A DNA stretch of 64,000 bases from Agelas oroides (Eukaryota; Porifera; Demospongiae; Agelasida; Agelasidae): assembly GCA_949130485.1 (NCBI GenBank), contig OX422204.1:5084015-5148014 (forward strand), in the 5' to 3' direction. Below the pieces are notes generated by a model. It made no database searches. It was not told the DNA's origin and saw only the letters and a list, made by a program, of their open reading frames with translations. A program made the position numbers and the translations under genes. Shown here one piece after another: positions 22,900 through 33,389 of this stretch; within the stretch, counting starts at the first letter, position 1; each line of letters starts with the position of its first letter.

Positions 22900-23487
22900 T
22901 AGCCTCGTTCCCAGGCTCTCCCTGCTAAGGAGGGGGAGAGCCTGGTACATTTTATCATGTGCGTGACGTCAAGGGTAGATGCGAGGTAGACACGACTTAA
23001 TTGCACGTGGGCATGCACAGAAATTGACGGAATCCCACCCACGTCATTCAGAGATCGTGATCGAGGCAAATACATGCGTAGCTACGACGGCACAAAAACC
23101 GTTGCCTACAGCAGCTGTAAACCGCAAGGTAGAGTGGTGTACTAGATTCTCAGAGTGTCAGACACGACCGAATGGCAAGAAAAATTTTGAGATTTGTTGT
23201 GTGTTGTAAGCTAGTGTCGTTGTTCGGGTTGTTGCCACTGACTCAAAAAATCGACTAGTTCTACGTGGACAACTATATATCGCTGACTGCAAAGACGAAG
23301 GTAGCACACAAAAGCCATATTTACCTGGAAAAAAGTAGTCTTGAAAACGCTTGTGCTTGAACGTGCGTGGGCGCCCAGCTTAGTCCACCCTCGAGTAATT
23401 AAGTCGTGTCTACCCTTGACATCACGCACGTGATAAAATGTACCAGGCTCTCTCCCTCCTTAGCAGGGAGAGCCTGGGAACGATGCA
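22900..23487. mobile_element. TAGCCTCG-family element, reverse-oriented relative of 17087
   Basis: The inverted ends TAGCCTCGTTCCCAGGCTCT and AGAGCCTGGGAACGATGCA enclose an interior that matches 17087-17689 in reverse, including the conserved frame (CSQRYIVVHVELVDFLSQWQ on the minus strand). No clear target duplication remains. Confidence 0.85.
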
Positions 23488-23558
23488 AGTATCACTGCCC
23501 ATGGGTACTTACAGATCATGCTGTATCAATAACAGATGTGTAAAATGGCTGCTGTTAT

Positions 23559-23987
23559 CAGGGGTGGATCCAGAGATTGAAGAAAGGGGGGGGGGGGGAG
23601 GGTGGCATACATAAGAGTGGGGGTTTGTACAGCGTGCATAGCACGCAGTTGTCTGTGCATGTATAGCACACAGTGTTGTAGGGAGTCTGGGGGCATGTTC
23701 CCCCAGGAAAATTTTGAAATTTAGACCATATGGGAGTACTTCTTGGAGCCCCTTCCCTTCAGAATCAGGCTTTATATATGAGGCACTGCCACAGAACTGT
23801 CTCTTGGGAGCTGCAGATTTGAGTGCTTTATGTTTGCAGGACATGTGCACTGCGTTGGAGTAGTTACATGCGCTAAGTGCGCCGTAAACCCCCGCATTTC
23901 ACGCTTGCTCAGTCCCGAAGGGGGGGGGGGGGGGGGGGGGCATGGGCTCCCCATGCCACTCCCCCACCCCCCTGGATCCGCCCCCTG
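23559..23987. mobile_element. MITE with CAGGGG-GGATCC ends (hAT-like)
   Basis: The ends CAGGGGTGGATCCAG and CTGGATCCGCCCCCTG are inverted, matching the CAGnG start common in hAT elements. Two long G-runs (about 11 and 20 bases) lie inside. The right end abuts the palindrome-rich element. Confidence 0.65.
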
Positions 23988-23991
23988 GTTA

Positions 23992-24859
23992 TATATATAT
24001 GTTCCGCGCAATCTGAGAATTTGCGCAATCTCGAGATTGCGTTGCGCATTCTCAGAATCCCGAGATTGCGCACTATAGTTGCGCGATCTCGAGATTGCGC
24101 AATACACTTGCGCGATCTCGAGATTGCGCAACTATGGTGCGCAATCTTTTACCTCGACGCGCATGTGCAGAAACCCTCACGTGGTTACGAGATCGAGAGA
24201 AGCTACTAAAAATGGCGACTTTGTGTAAAATAGCTGAGTTCAGGCACTGATAGTTTGGCTTAGCTTGGTTGAAAACAAACCTGCCTTACCCAGGACGTAG
24301 TCAGGAGACTTGCTAGTAAAGTCTGAATAAGCTACAACGCTGGAAACGCGGGTACCCGCTGTGTACCTGAAAATGACCAATAATACACGGCAAAAGTTGG
24401 CTGACAGTTTCAGCGAAGGTACGTTTCAACTGTCGCTGCTACAATTAGATAGTATACACTCGATTGAACCAGTAGCGTGTGGCATATAAGCTGACTGTGG
24501 CCAACTACGATCGACAGGACTTCGAACGCGACCTACTCCTCTGCAGTTGCCCATCGATATACACAGCATTGCTCAAATATGCCTCCTATGGAGGCAGACA
24601 CCGCTTATCAAGGATGTCTTAAATCCTGCGAGCTACACAGTAGATCACTCGCTGTCGGGCGTACAGGCGCATGCGATCTTGAGATTGCACACACGTGTCT
24701 TACGCAATCTCCAGATTGCGCATATGTGTTACGCAATCTCGAGATTGCGCACACGTGTTACGCAATCCCGAGATTGCTAGCGCAATCTCGGGATTCTGAG
24801 AATGCGCAACGCAATCTCGAGATTGCGCAAATTCTCAGATTGCGCGGAACATATATATA
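23992..24859. mobile_element. Element built from palindromic GCGCAATCTCGAGATTGCGC units
   Basis: The outer ends TATATATATGTTCCGCGCAA and complement are inverted; the perfect inverted repeat extends about 80 bp inward. Both subterminal regions consist of repeated 16-20-bp palindromes centred on CTCGAG: about five on the left (24020-24135) and six on the right (24670-24840), with a few variants such as ATCTTGAGAT and ATCCCGAGAT. The central 500 bp is non-repetitive and shows no convincing gene. The TA-rich flanks hide any target duplication. Confidence 0.9.
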
Positions 24860-25760
24860 CATGAGCTCAATCACAATATTGAGACCACTAGCTACTGTTT
24901 CACTATGCACAGATTATGCAATATTGCACATGGTGATGATTACACGGAGGGTTCTATAAAACTGTCAAAATTGTGGGATAGGCACTTGCCCAGCATGATA
25001 CAGTATATTGCATGTGTGCTTGCACACCTGTATATCACATACCTTGATCACTTGCAACAGGATGTTTAGTAGACATAACTGTATGTGCAGTTAATTATCT
25101 CCCCTACAAGTACAGAGTCAAATTACACATATTGTCATCTTCCATGTGCATAATGACCTCCCATGTGCATATGTGAATTAAGGTTAACCAAATTGTCAAT
25201 AAATCAGCGATTAGAGACGTTATACTTTACATACAAATGAACAAAAGCAAAATTGGTTAATGCAAATAAGGGTGCTTATGTACTGATTTACGTGGCATGG
25301 TTATAATACAATTAGCATTACATCATCAATAGTACCCTCACTTACCTGTGGTCTGCAATTATCAAGCCACTTGAATTATCTGAACAGGGTTCCATGCATT
25401 CTAATTAATGCACACCATACACATGCATGATCTATGGCTAGTTCTGTGAGTAAATACAAATGATGTTCTTGCAATAGAGTTGCAAACTAGATTGTTTGAA
25501 TTAAGGGAAGAGCGACCCATGCAAAAAAAGGGATTTCAACCATTGCCGATACCTGATGAAAAAAGATAAGCTGGGTGAAAATACGATTATTCTCATGGAC
25601 AATGGGGTAGCATCGACAATGGTAGCATGAGCATGAAAAAGAGACAATGCAGGATAATGTGCTTAGCTATAGTTATGATACACTAGACCACAGACTGTAT
25701 TTTATGATTCACATATCTGGTCATTTCACTATTCTGAACATGGTCTGATCCTGTTGCTGC
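24860..25760. other. No gene seen
   Basis: AT-rich, with short repeats of the TCCATGTGCATAATGACCTCC type near 25140-25170. No splice-supported exon. Confidence 0.5.
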
Positions 25761-26497
25761 AAGGACGCTGTAAAACGCGGAACAGCGGAATAACGGAATA
25801 ACTTTGATTGACCGGAAATGAAAATTGCCGACAGTGCGCGTGGAACTGCCATCCAGCGAGGTAGCTCTGCTACCGTTCTTTGTATCTAAAGTTGCAGAGG
25901 AGCTACAAACACTGGGTAAGCCTTGTGGGAGACCTCGATGGTTACAAAGCTAAAGCCTTGTATGAGCTTGAAACTGCCTCCGTGAGCCTGACTTCATGAA
26001 TGGAAGTCGTTTTGTCACTCTCAATATTCATGCACCTAGCATGCATGGGCTGCAAGTGAGTGGAAGAGGGCTTCGACACCGTGGCTGGCCCGACGACAAT
26101 CGGATCTGAGCGCGGGATACATGCATGCAGCAGTTTCTCAGGCTGCGCATTTACTGGCTTTAGCCCACTTGCAATCCTATTGTCCTTCCCATCAGTGCCT
26201 AGTTTTCGTATCAACAACTATGATCCACTTCTGCTCGTCCCCTTTTCTTACTGGATTTTAGCGGCAGGCCTAGCTTTAGAGCAACAGTCAAGGTCTTCAA
26301 CAAAGTTTTTACATTTGTAGTCCCTCTACAATTCCAGAATACAGACAGTAGTGCCAACATTGGCAGGGCTACCTCACCAGATGGCAGTTCAACAGGTGCG
26401 ATGTCGGTAATTACAAGCAATTACATTTCCGGTCAATCAAAGATGTTCCGTTATTCTGCTATTCCGTTATTCCGCATTCCGCATTTTACAGCATCCC
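25761..26497. mobile_element. TIR element with 8-bp duplication GTTGCTGC (hAT-like)
   Basis: GTTGCTGC flanks both ends (25753-25760 and 26498-26505). Inverted ends share GCTGTAAAACGCGGAA and CGGAATAACGGAATAAC, then TTTGATTGACCGGAAATG. A minus-strand frame across the interior (26420 to 25942, one frame change near 26214) encodes about 160 residues of unknown type. The 8-bp duplication favours hAT. Confidence 0.8.
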
Positions 26498-26814
26498 GTT
26501 GCTGCCAGATAGATTAGGGTCCACTGTATAGGTAAAACTCATTAGGAAGATTTATGTACAACTTTTGGTGCATAACTCATACTTAATTCTGTAACCTTTT
26601 TTCACTCCACAAAACTGTGATTACCGCTATAAGCCTACGTCAAGGGTGTAAAAATAAGAACATGTACACATACCTAACTAGTTGACGCAATAGTGGACTA
26701 CCACAGTAAAGTTGACAAAGTTTGTTGTGCAACGTTTCAAATAGTCTTTGCAAAAAAAAACTTTGTCCATCATCCTCCACAGTACCATGGGTTTTGGACA
26801 ACATGTACACTTAC

Positions 26815-26965
26815 CGTTCTTTTCTTTGTGCTGCAGATAATCTCTCAATGATGTTGGGATGTTCTTCTCTGTAGCAAGTTGGCAGTGTTGGAGACAAAAT
26901 GCTTTCGATGGTTGTGGTTCACTGCACACAGATGAACCTTCCCCTAGCATCCCTCTCTTTGAGCA
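26815..26965 (-). pseudogene. Cys/His-rich exon, possibly from the same transposase as 21653
   Basis: An exon-like frame lies between a GATTATGCAG acceptor and an AACG|GTAAGTG donor. It reads GEGSSVCSEPQPSKAFCLQH, then C-x-L and IPTSLRDYLQHKE. The C-x11-C-x2-H-C spacing followed by IPTxLRDYL looks like a zinc-binding segment near the start of transposase-like proteins in sponges and cnidarians. It lies upstream on the same strand as the broken exon at 21653-22025, so both may derive from one element about 6 kb long, split by later insertions. Confidence 0.35.
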
Positions 26966-27130
26966 CTGCATAATCAAAGAGAGGCTGGGTACACATTTAC
27001 ACTGTGTTAGGCATCCCATCCATTTGACTGATATTCACTTGTTCAATTGATGTCATAGACTTAGTACAGGCATGTACTTGACAAAAAATTCAACTTGATG
27101 AAGTAAGTACACGTATGTTTAGCATACAAG

Positions 27131-27202
27131 TTAGCCTCGTTCCCAGGCCCGTTCGGCTCCGATATTTCGAACCGGCCTGAACTGGGCCTGGGAACGAGGT
27201 TA
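27131..27202. mobile_element. 72-bp TAGCCTCG-family miniature element
   Basis: TTAGCCTCGTTCCCAGGCCC and its complement form almost the whole element. GCATACAAG lies on both sides (27122-27130 and 27203-27211), a 9-bp duplication. Confidence 0.9.
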
Positions 27203-27223
27203 GCATACAAGTATGCTCAGTAA

Positions 27224-27584
27224 GGCCATACCAAATTGATTTTATGTTTCACGGATTGCTTAGGTCAGAAACATGACCCGGTAGGCAGGCAAAAAAATAA
27301 AAATAAAAATGACCGAACTTCTCATGAATTTAATTAGATACCACTCAGTCACACAAAACTGCTCGCCATCCTCCATTCTTAGCCTTGTTCCCAGGCCTTC
27401 GCACGTTCGTCGCTTGCTGCACGATAATTTGTAGTGCTATCGACGAATGCGCGAAGGCCTGGGAACGAGGCTAGAGAGTACTGGATTACGTGTGCATATT
27501 AATTGCATTTTTACATTTTTTTTTCAATTTTCAAAAAAAAGACCCGGCCGGATCCGTGAAACATAAGATCAATTTGGTATGGCC
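27224..27584. mobile_element. TAA-targeting MITE (Harbinger-like)
   Basis: The inverted ends GGCCATACCAAATTGAT and complement extend to TTATGTTTCACGGAT. TAA flanks both ends, the target typical of PIF/Harbinger elements. A 94-bp TAGCCTTG element is nested inside. Confidence 0.85.
27380..27473. mobile_element. 94-bp TAGCCTTG-family element nested in the TAA MITE
   Basis: TAGCCTTGTTCCCAGGCCTT and its complement, with CGCACGTTCGTCG / CGACGAATGCGCG further in. No clear duplication of the target. Confidence 0.8.
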
Positions 27585-28207
27585 TAATGATGTTCGATAA
27601 ATGCATGATTATACTGATACCATGCTTACTTGTTCTCTTCTCCCTTGATGTGCTGCATACTCTCTGAATGCATGCTTATATGCAGAAATTCGGTGAAGTT
27701 AAATCTCGTAAAGAGAGGGTTAAAATCTAAATTTGGGGGCAAACCCGTAAATTTTTTTCTCATGAGCAAGTCTGTACATAACGAGATTCCTGGCCGGCTG
27801 GCGATATGCAGACATGCGCGCATGCGTACGTACACTGATCTTAATTATCCGGGTCCACTCATTCACAAACGGGCACGGCCACTAACTAGTACCCTACATG
27901 TGTGTCTGTCTGTCTGTGTGTGTGTCTGTTACTCAACATCTCACTTTACACGTGATTATTCGTGCCACAAACGATACTAACCTTCTCAGCGGCGGATGAA
28001 GGTCGAAAATTTTAAGCGATCTTCTCTGAAAATGCTTCGTTGCGAAGCTAGAGCGTTTCCTGTTGGTACGGCTACATGATAAGTCGGCCATTTTTTACTC
28101 CGCGTAAAACGCGCATGAGTATGAATCTGGACCACGTGGCTAGCGGCCATTTTGTTCTTGGGAGAGACGTTCTTTGCGAGTTCGATTATTGGCCGTTGGC
28201 AGTAAGT

Positions 28208-28501
28208 ATGCCTCCAACAAAGGTATGCCTGCAGTGTAAAGCTGCTCTACCTGTAAGACGGAAGACATGTGAACGCTGTGATCTTGTCTTTCGATCCAAA
28301 CGAAAAGCTGAGTGTAATTTGCGAGAGAAAGCTATGAAACGTATGAGATCAGTAGAATCAGATAGTGTGAAATCAGCTAGGAAAGCTAAAGATAAGTTGC
28401 ACAAGGCCTGTGAAAGAGCGTCAGAAACTCGTGAGCGAACTTTGTATAGGCAGGAACAAAACAGAATGCGCATGGCAAGCATGAGAGTCTTAAACCTTTA
28501 A
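28208..28501 (+). CDS. Short gene or exon with a zinc-ribbon-like CxxC...CxxC and basic coiled region
   Basis: The frame from ATG 28208 encodes 97 residues. It starts with MPPTKVCLQCKAALPVRRKT, continuing CERC, which gives two CxxC pairs 12 residues apart (a zinc-ribbon pattern). A highly charged Lys/Arg/Glu region with helical character follows (REKAMKRMRSVESDSVKSAR, CERASETRERTLYRQEQNRM). Similar pairings occur in N-terminal parts of transposon-linked proteins of sponges and cnidarians (recollection). A 5' extension is open from 28076. There is no donor before the stop at 28499. It lies 0.6 kb left of the ALS2CR8-type element. Function unknown. Confidence 0.45.
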   Translation: MPPTKVCLQCKAALPVRRKTCERCDLVFRSKRKAECNLREKAMKRMRSVESDSVKSARKAKDKLHKACERASETRERTLYRQEQNRMRMASMRVLNL

Positions 28502-29085
28502 GCAAACTGTGCAGAGGAAAGAGTGAGATAGAATGCATATCTTATTCTAAAAATACCATGCCCACTTGTGCAACTCTATAACCTATCATCAGTCACCATA
28601 AACACTTATCATCTACCTTGCGCCGAGGGTTCTGCACTTCAGTGCTGGTTCATTTACACTGGAAATGCTTGTGAAATGTTGAGTGTTATGTGCTTTAGCA
28701 AGTCATGCTGAGGATCAAGTTGAAGGGACTGAGTGTGTTTTAGGTGAAATTTTAGCACAGAAATAAGGTGGTTACAATTAATATTTTGGAAAGTTTGCAC
28801 CACGAAGACATTAAATTTTTCCCTTAACAGTTTTACACAATTCAGTAAATGGGGATGTACAGGTTAATATATTAACAACCAAGAAGTATATTACATATAT
28901 GAGAAACAAAACATTGTTATTGTAGAAATCATATGCAGAAGAACGTGTCATTATAAATATTCATTTTTGTTTGCAAAAATTATACATGTATGTGATGCAC
29001 ACATTGTTATGTATTTTAAAAATCAGTTGCTTGACCAAATCTGTACGTATACATGTGTATCTAATCAGTGAGGAGGGGCTCACGT
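28502..29085. other. No gene seen
   Basis: AT-rich spacer between the zinc-ribbon frame and the foldback element. No repeats or supported exons. Confidence 0.5.
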
Positions 29086-29690
29086 ACATAGCTCCATGAG
29101 GTTACATCATAAAACCTCACATGGGAGTTCCCCAGAGGAGGTGCGACACTATCACGTGCGCTATGCATTAATGAACATTCCAAGGACTAAAACCATCGAT
29201 ACAACAATCGGAAACGGGAGACAATTTATTCACACAAGTTGGAGTACGCTCACGTGACATTTGACACAGCGCATGCATGTAGTCGTGACCGCGCGAGAAG
29301 CGCGGGAAATATAATATGTTCAGATAGCGCAACTGAAGCTAACCGTCATGGAGAGACCCGAATGGGCAGAAGGATTAGAGGCCAAAGGGGTGTACTTTGA
29401 GGGCATGGTCAGCGATGCAGACCAGAGAGTGGAGAGGCACAACCTGGAAACTGTAACTTCCTATGGTACCAGGACGTCAAGGAAAGTACCAGTAGTGAAC
29501 ACACCTCCACCAACACCACAACTCAAAGAAAATGTAAGTTGAGCATTATTCATTATTATACCACATTACATCACTTTCTAAGTATTTCAGTGGATGAACA
29601 GCGGAGTGTAACGGGTCATATACTCCTGTTATATGTAAAAAATAGTTTGCACAAAACTGATTATAGTTTACTGTCTGACTGTGGTATAAA

Positions 29691-29763
29691 TTGGATATAC
29701 TACCTATACTTGGCGCCATGGGGTATGAACATGAATACTCCAAGTATAGGTAGTACATCCAAT
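29691..29763 (+). other. Short perfect-stem hairpin in intron 1
   Basis: TTGGATATACTACCTATACT at 29691 pairs with 29740-29763 over 23-24 bases with a single mismatch; the loop is about 26 bases. The size and pairing resemble a miRNA precursor, but a tiny palindromic element is equally possible. Confidence 0.4.
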
Positions 29764-30823
29764 ACTTATATTGTAAAGGTAGGACTACATTTTCATAAAG
29801 AATGAAACTTCATACACAGGAACAAAAGCAACATAAAGCCCCACGGTTGTTTCTGAAGAAAACAGAAGGAGGTCAGAAAATTGACTTCAAAAGCACACCG
29901 TTCTCTGTGGAAGAAGAAAAGATTATGGATTGTCAGTACGGTCATCACTACTTTCTCAAAAAACAGGGAAAAAACAAACAACTCAGATTACAAGACACCA
30001 AGAAAGTTGGGTGTCAGGCCAAAATCAAAATCAAGTCCTTCACACTCTACCCGGAATATTCATTACCAAAACAGAGCCTGAGTTCACGGCAACAAAAACA
30101 GCTTCAAGAAGAGGTATTGGAACAACTCAGGCAGGACCTGGCAAGTGGTAAGGTGCAGTACAAGTGGAAAGAAAGTACTTTGTGTCCTTACCTACTGAAG
30201 AGGCACACAGTGGACACCCTACAGGTCATTGCAGTGGATTCAGCCAACGGATACATCCCCTTCTGATTGAGCAGATCACTGAAGTTGTGTCTGCAGGTAT
30301 AACCAACACTGGAGAGGTGAAAAGATTACTACGTCATTACACCAGAAATACACTTGCTAAACACCTAGGAATCCAAGTCACACCCAACAACCGAGCTCTT
30401 TTTCCAACAGATATTGATGTGAGAAATCATGTTGCCACTGCTAAAAAGGCTAGCATAGCAAGCACAAACAGCCTATATCATAGAATAAGTCATATCTCAA
30501 GTGTATCCTATTGACCTATATCGCTTATTTCATTACAACAGGTGCAGAGGGAAGATGATACACAAATCTCTCACAAAATAGGTATCACATAAATGTATAC
30601 CTCGGTTTGTAACCGTGTCAATTGCTTGCCTCCTTCCCCACAGGACAGAAGCGTAAGCGGTGTGGAGACTGTGAGGGGTGCAAAAGAGATGATTGTGGGA
30701 GTTGCAAGTTCTGCAAGGACAAGCCTAGGTTTGGGGGTCCTAACAAGAAGAAGCAGTGTTGCATTATGAGAAGATGCCACCTGGCAACCACTGAAAAAGT
30801 AAGATCTACATTGTTTGTATGTA

Positions 30824-31254
30824 CACTGTAAATAATTTTGGGTTGTTTCAACCTGTTAAGGGTTGTCTGAGTTGCGCACATGTACAGAGGAGTAATTATA
30901 ATTCTATAAAATATCACGTTTCAAACAAATAAGCAATTTGTTCAACGAAATCAGCCTGCTTTGATGTGACATACCATATAAATGTGAACCAAATTGAGCA
31001 ATTTGTTCAAGAAATTGGGATGTGACATTACAAATTTGTTCCTTCCTATGTAACGTCACATCAAAGCATAGCTCGGTTTCTTGAACAAATTGCTCAATTT
31101 GTCCTTACTATCTAGTATGTCATATCAAAGCAGGCTAATTATGTATAATTTGTTCAACAAATTTCTCAGTGATATTTCAGCATTACTCCTACATACATGT
31201 GTGCAACTCAGACAACCCTATAATGGTTGAAACAACCCAAAGTTTTTTACAGTG
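30824..31254. mobile_element. MITE with CACTGTAAA ends, in the CXXC-OTU intron
   Basis: The inverted ends extend through GGGTTGTTTCAACC and GTCTGAGTTGC and are flanked by TA. An inner inverted pair (CAGCCTGCTTTGATGTGACA near 30953, complement near 31118-31137; TTGAGCAATTTGTTCAAGAA in between) makes a nested palindrome. The element is intronic and does not affect coding. Confidence 0.8.
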
Positions 31255-32355
31255 TACTCACTGGATTTATTTCCTTTTTTTTTTTAATATCAGGCTGTGC
31301 CATCCAACAAGCTACCCCTAGCTTCCTCTAACCCAGACCATGTCCTCTCCATACAAGGAAGGAAACGCCACAGCATCATTGGTGATGGAAATTGCCTTTT
31401 TAGGGCCCTGGCCTACATCGTGTATGGTACAGAAGATCTTCATGCAAAGATGAGATCACTGTTAGTGGATTTTGTATCCAAAAATCAACCACTTTTCCAG
31501 CCACTAGTCATCTCAGGAAAGCTTGAAGAACATATACAATACATGCTTCATTCCAGACAGTGGGGTACGCAAGTGGAACTACAAGCAGCTTCAACCTTAT
31601 TTCAGATGGATCTTTACACTCTACGACAATCCCCCCAAACACACGAGTATGGCTAGACTAGGTACAAGCCACATGAAGCTACTAATCTTCAATTCCCTAC
31701 TGAAAATTATCCAAGGACCCTCAATGCTATGGATCACATGGAACTATGCCATACTGGTGGCTGTCACTTTGACTGCATTGTTGATGAAGAGAACCTTTTC
31801 CCACTTGTTTGCCCACGCTTACCCGGAAGTCACATATACATAGACAAAGTCTACTAATACTTTACATTTTTACTTCTGCTTACTTTTGTTTTCACTCTTT
31901 CTTGTATATAGTCCGCTCCTTTCTTCGTCTACTAGTGTCGTATCACATTCTGACGTAATTTGTTGTGGCACGTGACTTCCGTACTCCGACTTGTGTGAAT
32001 AAATTGTCTCCCAATCGGAAACGCTGTGCGCAAAGATCAAGATGGGTTTAGGGGGGTTTTCGTGATGCTGAAAGTGTCTCGCCAGTCAGAAGTAACATTG
32101 CATGCCTTTGTGACCTCCAAACGGCATTCATGTGGCTGTTGAGAGCTAGATGAACGGCGGTGATCGATCTCGACCTAATAGATAGCTTCAGTATGGTTGA
32201 AAATACCCCCCAACCCGAGTGAACCCAGCACGCTAGAAGCTTCTGATGCCCAGAAATCGTCCTTGAAGCAATGGAATGCAGGAGGTTAGCAATTAACTTG
32301 ACAATCAGGATCACGTGTTGATGTATATGACATCACTAGTGTCGGACCTCCTCTG

Positions 32356-33389
32356 GGAGTTCCCCGCGCGTGCCCACCGCATAATCGCGATAACCCTCTT
32401 TCTACGTAATTTAACTAACTTCTGAACTAGCATGCATTCAGAGAGTATGCAGCATATCAAGGTAAAAGAGACCAAGTAGGCATAATATCAGTAAGATAAA
32501 GTAGTCAGGATGAAGGTATATATTCGTGGCAGTTGTTGAGGGGGGAAATGGACTGTACAGGACAGAGCTAGCCTCCATAAAACATGCATATAAGACTGCC
32601 GAGTACAGCATACTTGGTGAAGATGATCATGTGAGAGTACAATCAGTCCATGAGGCCTAAATTTGGGCAGTGAAAGCATGTACATGCAGTGCTGACAGAA
32701 AGCTGGGTGGAACTTAGGAACAAGGCTGATTTGAAACATACAAGTATGCTAAAGTAATGATTGGTATACTTGTGTGACACGGTCTTGGGCTTGTAGTACA
32801 CAGACAGTATCATTGAGTGAGAATTTAGCATATCAAGTGTAATAGAATCAAGTAAGCAACATAAGTAGTCAGTGGAGAAGGTAGAAATTTCATGAATAGT
32901 TTGAGTGCAAGCTCACAATGCACACACCTAACCGTACACAGCAGGTTTGCCATGGTACTGACAAATTATGCACACAAACTTGAAATCTTGATCGACTTGT
33001 GTGTGACAAGAAGTTACCATGTACATGCTTTCACTGCCCAAATTTAGGCCTCATGGACTGATTGTACTCTCACATGATCATCTTCACCAAGTATGCTGTA
33101 CTCGGCAGTCTTATATGCATGTTTTATGGAGGCTAGCCTGTACAGTCCATTTCCCCCCTCAACAACTGCCACGAATATATACCTTCATCCTGACTACTTT
33201 ATCTTACTGATATTATGCCTACTTGGTCTCTTTTACCTTGATATGCTGCATACTCTCTGAATGCATGCTAGTTCAGAACAATTTTTAGTTAGTTAAATTA
33301 CCTAGAAAGAGGGTTATCGCGATTATGCGGTGGGCACGCGCGGGGAACTCCCATGTCAGGTTTTATGACGTAACCTCATGGAGCTATGT
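32356..33389. repeat. Foldback arms of the outer element
   Basis: 32356-32690 and 33010-33389 are inverted copies sharing TGCAGCATATCAAGG and CCATGAGGCCTAAATTTGGG. A fragment of the same family (CTGCATACTCTCTGAATGCA) occurs at about 27651-27671. Confidence 0.85.

Larger units (their letters stand above)
29348..31857 (+). pseudogene. ALS2CR8/CARF-like + CXXC finger + OTU protease fusion gene, broken
   Basis: Exons: 29348-29533 (ATG start, ends GTAAGT), 29820 to about 30500, 30542-30581, 30644-30798, 31294-31857. Exon 2 encodes an ALS2CR8 (calcium-responsive transcription factor family) region: CQYGHHYFLKK, RLQDTKKVGCQAKIKIKSFT, and later YFVSLPTEEAHSGHPTG. The frame changes by one base near 30150-30165, between those parts. 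Exon 4 is a CXXC zinc finger (CGDCEGCKRDDCGSCKFCKD, then GGPNKKKQCC), which binds unmethylated CpG in known proteins. Exon 5 starts an OTU deubiquitinase domain with the catalytic Asp and Cys in GDGNCLFRALAY. A TAG at 31654 interrupts it. The frame continues after it (RYKPHEATNLQ, GGCHFDCIVDEENLF, catalytic His in CHFD) to TAA at 31855. The two breaks make this copy non-functional as full-length. It sits entirely inside the 3.2-kb TIR element. Confidence 0.75.
29133..32355. mobile_element. 3.2-kb TIR element carrying the ALS2CR8-CXXC-OTU gene
   Basis: The ends CAGAGGAGGTGCGACACTA and complement (one mismatch) are flanked by GGAGTTCCC on both sides (29124-29132, 32356-32364), a 9-bp target duplication. 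A second inverted segment (GGGAGACAATTTATTCACAC near 29216, complement near 31992-32012) flanks the gene more closely. No transposase is visible. The duplication length suggests a Mutator-like element. Confidence 0.85.
29086..33389. mobile_element. Outer foldback element, split by a 3.2-kb insertion
   Basis: The left end (29086-29132) and right end (33343-33389) are inverted copies: ACATAGCTCCATGAGGTTAC, then CATAAAACCT and GGGAGTTCCCC. The left arm resumes at 32356, after the inner element, and pairs with 33010-33340 over more than 300 bp (GCGCGTGCCCACCGCATAAT and onward). Removing 29133-32355 plus one duplication gives a foldback of about 1.1 kb. Confidence 0.8.
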
